A stretch of DNA of 64,000 nucleotides from Arthrobacter gandavensis. Lineage in GTDB: Bacteria; Actinomycetota; Actinomycetes; Actinomycetales; Micrococcaceae. The notes beneath the pieces were generated by a model, which did not search any database, was not told the DNA's origin, and worked only from the letters and a program-made list of their open reading frames with translations. The DNA is taken from the NCBI RefSeq assembly GCF_015355785.1, contig NZ_JADKYW010000003.1:728796-792795 (forward strand). Reading direction: 5' to 3'. Below are positions 54,491-63,085 of this stretch, one piece after another. The translations under genes and the position numbers were made by a program. The stretch's first letter is position 1. Every line of letters starts with the position of its first letter.

Positions 54491-55273
54491 GTGAACAGCA
54501 GCCATGAACCGGCCCTTTTTGACCTCCGCAGCAGCGCCACCGCCCTGCCGGGTGAACCCGTCCCTTTCACGTCCGGCAGCCCGCTGTCCGGCAGCATGGC
54601 CGGGGACTGGGCGGATCTCCTGGCGCCGGAGGCAGGCCGGATCCACCGCATCGGCGACGAACTCCAGCGCCGGATCGACGCCGGGGAGCACATCCTGCCC
54701 CCGCCTGGACGAATCCTCCGGGCATTTACCCAGCCCGCGGAGCAGGTGAAGGTGCTGATCATCGGACAGGACCCGTACCCCACGCCGGGCCACGCCGTCG
54801 GGCTGAGTTTCTCCGTAGATCCCGCGGTGCGTCCGCTGCCGCGTTCACTTGTCAACATCTACAAGGAGCTCCAGGCTGACCTCGGTATTGAACCGGCACT
54901 GCACGGGGATCTCAGCGCCTGGACGACGCAGGGCGTGCTGCTCCTGAACCGCGCCCTGAGCGTCACCGCCGGCCAGGCGAACTCGCACCGAAAACTTGGC
55001 TGGGAACCAGTCACCGAACTTGCCGTACGTGCCCTGGCCGCGCGCCGGCGCCCAGACGGTTCCCCGGCCCCGCTCGTGGCGATCCTCTGGGGGCGCCAGG
55101 CGCAGTCCCTTGCACCCCTTCTCGGAGAGCTGCCGCGGATTGAATCGGCACATCCCAGCCCGCTTTCGGCGTCCCGCGGCTTCTTCGGCTCCCGCCCGTT
55201 CAGCCGGGCCAACGAGCTCCTCGTGCAACAGGGAGCAACACCCGTCGACTGGAGATTGCCCGGGGTACGGTAG
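54491..55273 (+). CDS. ung: Uracil-DNA glycosylase
   Basis: 260 residues, family 1 UDG, which removes uracil from DNA as the first step of base-excision repair. The water-activating motif [17 protein letters not shown] (catalytic Asp) and [20 protein letters not shown] (catalytic His and Leu loop) are complete. The start is GTG 54491 with only a short GAAG upstream; the first 35 residues are variable in the family, so a later start is possible. Ends 32 bases before the siderophore-interacting protein gene. Confidence 0.95.
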   Translation: MNSSHEPALFDLRSSATALPGEPVPFTSGSPLSGSMAGDWADLLAPEAGRIHRIGDELQRRIDAGEHILPPPGRILRAFTQPAEQVKVLIIGQDPYPTPGHAVGLSFSVDPAVRPLPRSLVNIYKELQADLGIEPALHGDLSAWTTQGVLLLNRALSVTAGQANSHRKLGWEPVTELAVRALAARRRPDGSPAPLVAILWGRQAQSLAPLLGELPRIESAHPSPLSASRGFFGSRPFSRANELLVQQGATPVDWRLPGVR

Positions 55274-55305
55274 AACAACTACCGCATCCTAGGAGAGAAA
55301 CCGCA

Positions 55306-56151
55306 ATGCCCGATGCCCCCGCAACCCGGACGCCGGCACCTGCCCGGCGCGCGCGCCCCATGCACACCATGACCGTGCTGCGCCGGGAGCAGCTCTCCCC
55401 CCACATGGTGCGGATCGTGGCGGGCGGCCCCGGCTTCGACACCTTCGCCCCGAGCAGCAGCACCGATGCGTACTGCAAGATCTGGTTTGGCCGCGACGGC
55501 AGGCCGCTGGACGGCACCGCGTCCTTGGAGGAAATCCGGGAGCGAACCCCGCGGGAAGACTGGCCCGTTTCACGGACCTACACCGTCCGGTGGGTTGACG
55601 TGGAACGCCGTGAACTTGCCATGGACTTCGTCGTTCATGGCGACGAGGGCCTTGCCGGCCCGTGGGCCAGTTCGGCCCGGCCCGGGGACGTCCTCACGTT
55701 CGGCGGACCCGGCGGCGGGTACGCCCCCGATCCCGACGCTGACTGGTATCTCTTTGCCGCCGACGAGTCCGCGATCCCGGCAACCGCTGCTGCGCTGGAG
55801 GCGTTGGCGGACGACGCCGTGGGCCACGCCTTCGTCGAGGTGCGGGGACCGCAGGACGTACTTCCGTTGAAGTCCCCCCGCGGTGTTGTGGTGACGTGGC
55901 TCTACCGTGGAGAGGACGAGCCTGCGGGCCGGCTGCTGGTTGCCGCCGTTGACGCGCTGCCCTTCCACGCCGGCGTCGTCCAGGTCTTTGCCCATGGTGA
56001 GCGCGAGGCCATGAAGGGCCTGCGAGAAATATTCTTTACCCGGCATAAACTCGAACGCAGTGCCGTCTCGCTGTCCGGGTACTGGGCCGCGGGACGGACC
56101 GAGGACGCTTTCCAGGCGGAGAAGCGCACCCCGATCGGCAAGATCCTCTAG
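55306..56151 (+). CDS. Siderophore-interacting protein (ferric-siderophore reductase)
   Basis: 281 residues. FAD-binding N-terminal barrel with SRTYTVRWVD, then an NAD(P)H-binding C-terminal domain (YLFAADESAIPATAAALEAL, GYWAAGRTEDAFQAEKR). It reduces iron from imported siderophores in the cytosol. ATG 55306 has AGGAGA at a good distance. It follows ung on the same strand. No siderophore transporter is adjacent. Confidence 0.93.
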   Translation: MPDAPATRTPAPARRARPMHTMTVLRREQLSPHMVRIVAGGPGFDTFAPSSSTDAYCKIWFGRDGRPLDGTASLEEIRERTPREDWPVSRTYTVRWVDVERRELAMDFVVHGDEGLAGPWASSARPGDVLTFGGPGGGYAPDPDADWYLFAADESAIPATAAALEALADDAVGHAFVEVRGPQDVLPLKSPRGVVVTWLYRGEDEPAGRLLVAAVDALPFHAGVVQVFAHGEREAMKGLREIFFTRHKLERSAVSLSGYWAAGRTEDAFQAEKRTPIGKIL

Positions 56152-56166
56152 TCCGCACCCACGCAG

Positions 56167-57993
56167 TCAGCGGCGGCGGTTGCGCCGGTCGTTGCCGTTC
56201 AGGTTCCGGGTCAGCGGCCGTGCAAGGTTGTCGCCGAAGACCACGCCGCCGGCGATCGCCAGGATAACGGTCAGCGCGTTGAACAGGCCGATCACGCCCG
56301 CAGAAATATCATCCAGCCCTATGCTCAGCCCGTACATCGACCGGAAGATGCTCAGCCCCGGGAAGAGGAACAGGATCGCGGGAACTGCGATGACCAGCTG
56401 AGGCGCACCCATCCGCAGGGCGACGATCCGCGAGGCCATGCCGATGACGATCGCGGCGACAGCCGGTGTCAGCCGCGGCCCGACTCCCGCAGCCTCCGAG
56501 GCCACCGAAACCAGGAATCCGGCGACCCCGATGAGCACGGTGGGCAGGACCAGGTTTGCCGGTGACTGCTCGGTGATGCTGATGGTGGCCAGCGCCACGG
56601 CCAGCACCAGCACCGTCACGGCAAAGGGATACGGCGAGGATGCGCCCGCGGTCACCTCCAGCCGGGGCATTCCCACCAGGGCTCCGGCAACGAGGGCGAC
56701 GGCGATGCCTGCCACGATCGCGCCGAACGTCAGGAAGGCAGAGAGGAAGCGGCCGGCGGCTGTTACCGGGAAGCCGTTGATCGCATCCTGCACCGCAGAG
56801 ACCAAGCGGCCGGTAGGCAGCAGCAGCAGGATCCCGCCGGCAACAACGATCCCCGGTGCTATCTCCAGTTCGGCAACATCCGTAGAATCCAGCCACCAGA
56901 ACAGCATGGCCAGCGCCGTGACCAGGAATCCGCTGGCAGCGGTGGTGAAGAAGTCCGGGACGCGCCAGCGTCCAAGGACCCGCTGCAGCAGGCTGACCAG
57001 GATGGTGCTAGCGAATCCGACGGCGGATCCAAGCGGGCTGCCCCCGATGAACGCCACGATCGCGGCCGCGAAGAGTCCCGCCGAAAAGGTTACGGCCCAG
57101 CGGGGAAAGGGTTTGGGCTGATGCACGATTGCATTGAGCTGCTGGGAGGCCTCGGCACGGGAAACATTGCCGTCCACGATGTCCGTCACCAGCCGGTGCA
57201 CCAGTGCCAGGCCCGCATAGTTGTTGGTCCAGGACCGGACCACCCGCATAACGGTGATGGGAGTCTGGTCCTTGGGAGAATAATTGAGCAGGACGGACTG
57301 GTTGGTGATGTCCACCTCGATGTTCTCGAGACCGTACGCAGCGGTGACGGCGATCATCGCCGTTTCCACCTCCAGGGCGCCGGCACCGTACCGGAACATG
57401 GTCTCGGCCATGCCCAAAGCCAGGTCGAGGGTCTTGCGGGCGCTGGCGTCCGGCCCGCCGGAACGGACCCTGGGATTGGCGTACGGACTCCCGGCCAGGC
57501 GTTCGACGATGGACATGGCCTGGGTAGGCGGCGTCTCGCCCTGTACCAGCCGTTTGAGCACGCGCCGCGCTGCGGCGGAGGATGAATCCGCCCGCGGGGC
57601 GGATGAGGGACTGTGCTGGCGCGGAGCCGTCTTCCGCGCACGCGGTTTGCCCGGCCGCGGAGCGGTTCCCGGAGCCGGCCGTCCGGGCTGGCCGGCAGCA
57701 GCGGCTTTGCGGGCAGCGGCTGCCTTGCTGCCCCGGGGCATGCGCGGCACCGAGGAGGTGGCCGGCGGCGGCTTCGGCTTTGTGCTCCGCAGGCCGCCCG
57801 GCCCGGGAACTGCCGGCAGGGCGTCAGCCGGAGTCTCGATTCCGGCTGCTTCCTGGACCGGTGCCGGACCGGAACGCGGATGCCCCTCATCGTCCGGGCG
57901 TCCGGGCACCCTGATGATGGGAATCAGGCCGGCCACGGGCTCCGGTGTGGGCGCAGGCCCGCGGCGGTCGTCGTCGTTATCCACGGTGTCCAC
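56167..57993 (-). CDS. ThrE-family threonine/serine exporter
   Basis: 608 residues. The first 150 are disordered and Pro/Ala/Arg-rich. The conserved cytosolic domain of the ThrE family follows (ARKTLDLALGMAETMFRYGA, then LNYSPKDQTPITVMRVVRSW), then about ten membrane helices in two halves (from about 310 to 595). ThrE of Corynebacterium exports threonine and serine, but the exact substrate is not proven here. GTG start at 57993; a second in-frame GTG nine bases on is possible. A single protein carries both ThrE halves. Confidence 0.92.
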   Translation of the reverse strand: MDTVDNDDDRRGPAPTPEPVAGLIPIIRVPGRPDDEGHPRSGPAPVQEAAGIETPADALPAVPGPGGLRSTKPKPPPATSSVPRMPRGSKAAAARKAAAAGQPGRPAPGTAPRPGKPRARKTAPRQHSPSSAPRADSSSAAARRVLKRLVQGETPPTQAMSIVERLAGSPYANPRVRSGGPDASARKTLDLALGMAETMFRYGAGALEVETAMIAVTAAYGLENIEVDITNQSVLLNYSPKDQTPITVMRVVRSWTNNYAGLALVHRLVTDIVDGNVSRAEASQQLNAIVHQPKPFPRWAVTFSAGLFAAAIVAFIGGSPLGSAVGFASTILVSLLQRVLGRWRVPDFFTTAASGFLVTALAMLFWWLDSTDVAELEIAPGIVVAGGILLLLPTGRLVSAVQDAINGFPVTAAGRFLSAFLTFGAIVAGIAVALVAGALVGMPRLEVTAGASSPYPFAVTVLVLAVALATISITEQSPANLVLPTVLIGVAGFLVSVASEAAGVGPRLTPAVAAIVIGMASRIVALRMGAPQLVIAVPAILFLFPGLSIFRSMYGLSIGLDDISAGVIGLFNALTVILAIAGGVVFGDNLARPLTRNLNGNDRRNRRR

Positions 57994-58019
57994 CCCTGCT
58001 TCGCTGCTGGTGAGTCGGT

Positions 58020-59096
58020 TCAGTAGAACGGCTGGTGGTGGCGCCGCCAGTAAACCTGGCGCGTCACGCGTTCTCCAATGGTGTTCCAGATCCGGTAGCG
58101 GAGCGGATCCAGCACCACATCCCAGCAGCCGGTGAAGTCGGTGACGGTCTTGGAGAAGCTGGTCTTGAACAGGCCCAGCCCGTGGTGCGGGTGTTCCTTG
58201 TTCTTCAGTTCGCTGCTGGGCGGAGTTCCGCAGAAATCGTATTCCTCGATTCCGAAGTCTTCCTTAAGCTCCGTGAGTGCGGTCCACTGCACCAGATGGG
58301 AGTCCCCGTACTGGTTGCGGCGCGGTTTGGAGCCGCCGTCCTTGTACGTTCCCTTTTTCCCGTAGGCGATCACGAATGCGCCCACGTTGGGTTCGCCGTC
58401 CTCGTCGAAGGCAAAGTAGAACCGGCCCTGGCCGGCGTCGACGAAGTTGGACCAGAAGCGGCGGTAGTACTCGTAGGACCGCATCCGGGCATCCGAGCGG
58501 TCTTCAATGTGGCTCATGAGCTTGTACATAGTCCGCATGTTTTCTTCGGTGGGCTCCACGCGGCGCACGTCGGCGCCTTCGCGGATGGCCCGCCGGACGG
58601 CGTTGCGGGCGCGGGAGGAGATGCTCTTCAGGATCTGCTCCGTGTCCGGGGTGGTGTCCAGCAGCGCGGTTGAGTCGTTGGGCTGCAGGTTGAACGTCTT
58701 GACGAACCCGGCAGAGGTGAACAGGTCCCGGACGTCATCCCCGTCCACGATGTCCGGTTCGACCTTCAGAGCGAAGACGCGGCGGCCCGTTTCCTTCGTG
58801 AACCGGCCCAGTGCCCGCGCCATTGCCGGCACGTCCTCCGGGGCGGCGGCGTCGGGCCCCTTGATGAGGTACCAGAGGCTGCCGAGCAGCGGAACCTGCT
58901 TCTCGATCACCAGATTGTAGGAGGTGTATTCCGGGCAGCTGAAGACCACGTGGACCGGGTTCCAGCCGTGATGGGACTTGACCTCGGCGTAGGCAGCGGA
59001 CTGCAGTACGTTGCCGCCGTTGGGATTGGACTGGACCAGCTTGTCCCAGTCCGCAACCTCGTCAGCGGTGGCCAGGCGTGCACTAAAGTCTCGCAA
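58020..59096 (-). CDS. FemABX-family peptidoglycan bridge aminoacyltransferase
   Basis: 358 residues with two GNAT-like domains. Visible blocks are WDKLVQSNPNGGNVLQSAAY at the start, ISSRARNAVRRAIREGADV, and the C-terminal EYDFCGTPPSSELKNKEHPH with GLGLFKTSF. The family adds amino acids from aminoacyl-tRNA to lipid II, forming the interpeptide bridge; which residue is added is not predictable. The start is TTG 59096 with GAGGA upstream. It precedes the ThrE gene by 26 bases on the same strand. Confidence 0.92.
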   Translation of the reverse strand: MRDFSARLATADEVADWDKLVQSNPNGGNVLQSAAYAEVKSHHGWNPVHVVFSCPEYTSYNLVIEKQVPLLGSLWYLIKGPDAAAPEDVPAMARALGRFTKETGRRVFALKVEPDIVDGDDVRDLFTSAGFVKTFNLQPNDSTALLDTTPDTEQILKSISSRARNAVRRAIREGADVRRVEPTEENMRTMYKLMSHIEDRSDARMRSYEYYRRFWSNFVDAGQGRFYFAFDEDGEPNVGAFVIAYGKKGTYKDGGSKPRRNQYGDSHLVQWTALTELKEDFGIEEYDFCGTPPSSELKNKEHPHHGLGLFKTSFSKTVTDFTGCWDVVLDPLRYRIWNTIGERVTRQVYWRRHHQPFY

Positions 59097-59325
59097 AATT
59101 CCTCAACTAGTCCTCGTTGGTGGATCATTCTTCCGCCCCCGCACGGAGCACCGGCTCCGGGCCGTTTCCAAGTCTATCCGCCGGGTGCCCGCACCCTGAA
59201 CGGGCCCCGCCCGGCGTGCCGGGTGAACGCTTGGCGCGCGCGGCAGGGGAATAGTCGGCGGGAAGCCGGGGTTGTGCGCAACAATAGATGCATACGCATA
59301 TTTACGACGACGAAGGCGGGCGGCA

Positions 59326-60378
59326 GTGGCACAGCACATCGAACTGGGACTGGACACGTTTGGAGACGTGACGCTGAGCGGGGACGGAACCATCCTGCCC
59401 ATGCCCGAGGTCATCCGCAACGTGGTGGCTGAGGCCGTGCTGGCAGATTCGGTGGGCCTGGACTTCATCGGCATCGGCGAGCACCACCGTGACGACTACG
59501 CGGTGTCCTCACCGGAAACCGTGCTGGCGGCAGTTGCCGGCCAGACCAGCCGCATCCGCCTGGGCTCCGCTGTGACGGTTCTCTCCTCCGACGATCCCAT
59601 TCGGGTGTTCGAACGCTTCGCCACCCTGGACGCCGTTTCGAGCGGCCGGGCAGAGGTTATCCTGGGCCGGGGTTCCTTCACCGAGTCCTTCCCGCTGTTC
59701 GGCTTCGACCTCTCCGACTACGAAGTGCTCTTTGAGGAGAAGCTGGACCTGTTCACCAGGCTGCTGCGCGAGGACCCTGTCTCCTGGGAGGGCAGCATCC
59801 GCCCGCCGATGCGCAACGTCCAGGTCTACCCGCCCACGCAGGGCGGACGGATTCCCACCTGGATCGCCGTCGGCGGCACCCCGCAGTCGGTGGTGCGGGC
59901 CGCGCACTATGAACTGCCGCTGATGCTGGCGATCATCGGCGGCGAACCGGCACGGTTCACCCCGTTCGTTTCGCTGTACAAGCGTGCCTTGAAGGAATTC
60001 GGCAAGCCGGCACTGCCCGTCGGCGCGCACTCCCCCGGCTATGTTGCCGCGACGGATGAGCAGGCACTTGACGAAGCCTGGCCGCACTACGCCCGGATGC
60101 AGAACCGCATCGGCCGCGAGCGCGGCTGGCCGCCCGTTACCCGCGCCGAGTACGAAGCCGGCGCCGGCCCCGAGGGCGCCCTCTTTATCGGGTCCCCGAA
60201 AACGGTCGCGGACAAGATCATCCGGACCGCACGGACCCTGGACCTGTCCCGCTTCGACCTGAAGTACAGCCTGGGCACACTCCCGCACGAGAACCTGATG
60301 AAGTGCATCGAGCTCTACGGCACCCAGGTGGCGCCGGCTGTCCGCGCCGCGCTGGCCGCAGACACCCAACAGGACTAG
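59326..60378 (+). CDS. LLM-class flavin-dependent oxidoreductase
   Basis: 350 residues, luciferase-like TIM barrel. It opens IELGLDTFGDV and has SVGLDFIGIGEHHRDDYAVS, a typical luciferase-family block. RIRLGSAVTVLSSDDPIRVF and VILGRGSFTESFPLFG (FMN phosphate loop) follow. It uses reduced FMN or F420; the substrate is unknown. GTG 59326 with GAAGG upstream is preferred over an upstream ATG that adds 18 odd basic residues. The stop shares CTAG with the convergent MFS gene. Confidence 0.92.
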   Translation: MAQHIELGLDTFGDVTLSGDGTILPMPEVIRNVVAEAVLADSVGLDFIGIGEHHRDDYAVSSPETVLAAVAGQTSRIRLGSAVTVLSSDDPIRVFERFATLDAVSSGRAEVILGRGSFTESFPLFGFDLSDYEVLFEEKLDLFTRLLREDPVSWEGSIRPPMRNVQVYPPTQGGRIPTWIAVGGTPQSVVRAAHYELPLMLAIIGGEPARFTPFVSLYKRALKEFGKPALPVGAHSPGYVAATDEQALDEAWPHYARMQNRIGRERGWPPVTRAEYEAGAGPEGALFIGSPKTVADKIIRTARTLDLSRFDLKYSLGTLPHENLMKCIELYGTQVAPAVRAALAADTQQD

Positions 60379-61820
60379 GCATCGGCCGGGAGGAACCAGC
60401 GAGTGAGCGGTTCCTCCCGGGCGAGCCCTGCGGCGCGCGCAATATTGCTCCGGTCAGCACCGGTGAGCCGCTGGTGCTCCTGGCGCAGGTACTCACGCCA
60501 GGTGGGAACGTCGTATATCTCCCGGAACTGGCTGGAGTCCGTGACCGAGTGAACCAGCTCCCAGGTCGTCGCCCCGGTGCGCAGCCGGGAGAGCTCCACT
60601 TCACGCATGGCTTCCACGAATTCGGGGGCCTCGTCCGGGGCCAGCTCGTAGGCAACCAGGATAGTCACGGGTCCGGATCCCGGGTTTGGTTCGGATTCAA
60701 CCTCCAGTCCCAGCTCCGGTTCGGGAACACTGCGGTCCAGCTTTCCGGTACCGGGCAGCAGCGGCAGCGGCACCACGCTGGCGGCAACCAGCAGGAGAAC
60801 GACGGCGGCACCCGCCAGCACCGGTGCGTAGCCGAACGCTGTGGCCAGGGCTCCCCACAGCACCGACCCAAGCGCCTGGGTTCCGGTGAGCACCATCAGG
60901 TATACGGCGAGTCCGCGGGCGCGAACCCATTCCGGCAGGGTCAGCTGCATGGCGCTGTTCAGGGTGGAGAGGGTGTTGATCCAGGCCATGCCGGCCAGCA
61001 CCAGGAGAACTGCCAGCGGAACAGGCGGCAGGTATCCGGCGGAAAACACTGCCACCCCGAAGACAGCGGCGGATGCACCCAGCAGCGCCGTGTCACCGAG
61101 CAGCTTGCGGGTCCTCACCAGCAGGACCACGCCGAGGATGGCCCCGCTGCCCAGCGCTCCGAGCAGCAGCCCGTACCCGGAGGATCCCATCCCCAGATGC
61201 CCGTTCACGGCAACAGGGAGCAGTGCGTAGAGGGCGCTGGCCGGAACCAGGAACAGGATGCAGCGCAGCAGGATGCGGCGGATCCGCGGTGCCGCCCGAA
61301 TGTACCGCCTTCCGGCAGCGAGCGCTTCGCCCAGGTGTTCGCGGTCCTGGGGACTCTGCGGCGCGCTGCGCCAGAGGAAGACCGCCAGGGCTGTTCCGAG
61401 AAAAGACAGGGCGTTGAGGCCGAAGACGAAGGCGGGACCGATGGCGGAGACCAGCACGCCGCCCAGCGCCGGGCCCACGGCAAGTGCTGCGTTGACCGCC
61501 ACGGACCCGAGTGCTGACGCGGACCGGATCTGCCCGCGCGGTACCAGCGATGGGGTCACCGCCTGCCAGGCCGGGGCACTCAGGGCGACTCCGCAGCCGA
61601 TCAGGAATGTGTAGAGGAGCAGCGAATCCGGCCCCAGCAGGAGCGCGGGAGCCAGTGACGCCGACTGCACCAGGGAGACCAGCACCGGGCTCGCCCCGCT
61701 CTCCACGAGGTACCACTGCGCGCCGACTGTCTGCATCCAGCTGCCGATGTTGGATCCCAGCTGCGCCAGCCACAGGATCAGGAACCACCGGTTGCGCAGC
61801 GGCGCCCAGGGAGATTCCAT
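60375..61820 (-). CDS. MFS_3-group transporter with ABM-like C-terminal domain, apparently missing TM2-TM3
   Basis: 481 residues. The N-terminus (RNRWFLILWLAQLGSNIGSW) is the MFS_3 signature. After SLAPALLLG the sequence jumps to LLLYTFLIGCGVALSAPAWQ, which is family TM4: about 40 residues with the end of TM2, the motif A loop and TM3 are absent. The rest is normal up to about 380. Residues 385-481 form the antibiotic-monooxygenase-like tail (VAYELAPDEAPEFVEAMREV) known in this subfamily. The frame is intact. The protein may be non-functional or the family alignment may mislead. Confidence 0.85.
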   Translation of the reverse strand: MESPWAPLRNRWFLILWLAQLGSNIGSWMQTVGAQWYLVESGASPVLVSLVQSASLAPALLLGPDSLLLYTFLIGCGVALSAPAWQAVTPSLVPRGQIRSASALGSVAVNAALAVGPALGGVLVSAIGPAFVFGLNALSFLGTALAVFLWRSAPQSPQDREHLGEALAAGRRYIRAAPRIRRILLRCILFLVPASALYALLPVAVNGHLGMGSSGYGLLLGALGSGAILGVVLLVRTRKLLGDTALLGASAAVFGVAVFSAGYLPPVPLAVLLVLAGMAWINTLSTLNSAMQLTLPEWVRARGLAVYLMVLTGTQALGSVLWGALATAFGYAPVLAGAAVVLLLVAASVVPLPLLPGTGKLDRSVPEPELGLEVESEPNPGSGPVTILVAYELAPDEAPEFVEAMREVELSRLRTGATTWELVHSVTDSSQFREIYDVPTWREYLRQEHQRLTGADRSNIARAAGLAREEPLTRWFLPADA

Positions 61821-61998
61821 CGGATTCCTCCCTCTGTGGCGGCGCTCCCGGCCGGGAAGGGAATTACGGACCTGAGCGCGTCACTGGCAGGGTAGGTCCG
61901 CGGGATACAGGGAGTCCAGAGCACGCCTCCCTCAGGAGTATGGCTGACGCCTTGTCGTCAAAAACCTGGGCAGTGCTGCACCGTCATCAAGGACGCGG

Positions 61999-62020
61999 CT
62001 GCCAGGCCGCAGCCTGGCAG
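61999..62020. terminator. Hairpin terminator after the CHAD gene
   Basis: CTGCCAGGC (61999-62007), loop CGCA, GCCTGGCAG (62012-62020): a perfect 9-base stem 18 bases past the stop at 62039. Confidence 0.7.
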
Positions 62021-62038
62021 TTTGTGTGGAGGCGCCGC

Positions 62039-62953
62039 TCACCAGCCGTGCGCCGCTGCGAACCCTTGCCAGAGGCGGCGGAAATCCTGCTCTGCCGCGC
62101 GGCCCTGCTGTTCCTCCACAGCGTGGAGCCGCCCGTAGGTGAAGCCGCTGCCGCCACGGCCGGGGTGGGCCCCGAGCCACACCAGCAGTTCCCGGGTGAC
62201 GACGCTGTCCTGATGCTCGCCGAGCGCTTTCTGGACCGTTTCTGCTGCTTCCACCATGGCTGTGGCGCGCTCTCCGCCCACGGGAACGTAGGCCTCCGCG
62301 GCATAACGCAGCCGTTTGGCATCCTTGCGGGCCTCGTGGAAGATTTTGGCCCGCCGCGCGTCGTCGTTCTCCTCGCGGGCTTTGCGAACCCGGCGGCGGA
62401 GCCGGCGAAGGTCGCGGCGGATGAGCCGTCTGCCAACCTTCCGCGCGGACCGGCTCGCTGTGCCGGTGAGCTGCGGGTCCTCCAGCAGCTCCCCCAGTTC
62501 ACGGACCAGGGCTGCGTAGCGCTTCGCGCCTAGTTCGCGGTGGACCGTTTGAGCAGCCTCGGCATAGCGTGCCGTCAGTTCCGCGTCGATCCGGGCCGAG
62601 ACAGGGCCCTTTACGAGGTCATCCTGCTGTGAAGCCACCAGCTCCAGCAGCCGGTGGCGCATCACCTGGGCGTCGCGCGCCGCACCCAGGACCTGGGCCA
62701 GCCATTTGAGCTCGGCACGAATCTGTTTGGCGGGCTGCTCGGGAAGCAGCTTGCGGTAGCTGGCCAGCACGGACCGCAGCCGACGGGTACTGACCCGCAT
62801 CTTGTGGATGGCATCGGCCTCGCCGGTGCGCAGCCGCCCCTCCTGCCGCAGCATTTCCGCGTACTGCTCCGCGACGTAGCGCAGCAGTGCGTCTCCGGCC
62901 GTGCCGTCCGGTCCTGCCACAGGGGCGGCTGGCAGGTCAGTCGCGGAAGCCAT
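62039..62953 (-). CDS. CHAD-domain protein
   Basis: 304 residues, one CHAD domain over most of the length: helical, with conserved His/Arg/Lys. Landmarks are AIHKMRVSTRRLRSVLASYR at the start, LGAARDAQVMRHRL, KDAKRLRYAAEAYVP and LGEHQDSVVTRELL. CHAD domains bind polyphosphate granules. Here there is no CYTH triphosphatase domain, which is often fused. ATG 62953 starts MASATDLPA. Alone between terminators. Confidence 0.92.
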   Translation of the reverse strand: MASATDLPAAPVAGPDGTAGDALLRYVAEQYAEMLRQEGRLRTGEADAIHKMRVSTRRLRSVLASYRKLLPEQPAKQIRAELKWLAQVLGAARDAQVMRHRLLELVASQQDDLVKGPVSARIDAELTARYAEAAQTVHRELGAKRYAALVRELGELLEDPQLTGTASRSARKVGRRLIRRDLRRLRRRVRKAREENDDARRAKIFHEARKDAKRLRYAAEAYVPVGGERATAMVEAAETVQKALGEHQDSVVTRELLVWLGAHPGRGGSGFTYGRLHAVEEQQGRAAEQDFRRLWQGFAAAHGW

Positions 62954-63085
62954 GGCTCAGTATAGGCAGGCGCGCCCCGTGCCGGGCAGGTCCCCTGTAC
63001 CCGGAGACGGACACGGCCGTAGCATCGGCTGTACCCGGCCGCACACCGGGTACAGCTGCCGCCGAGCCCTCTGGAGGCAAGGTCC

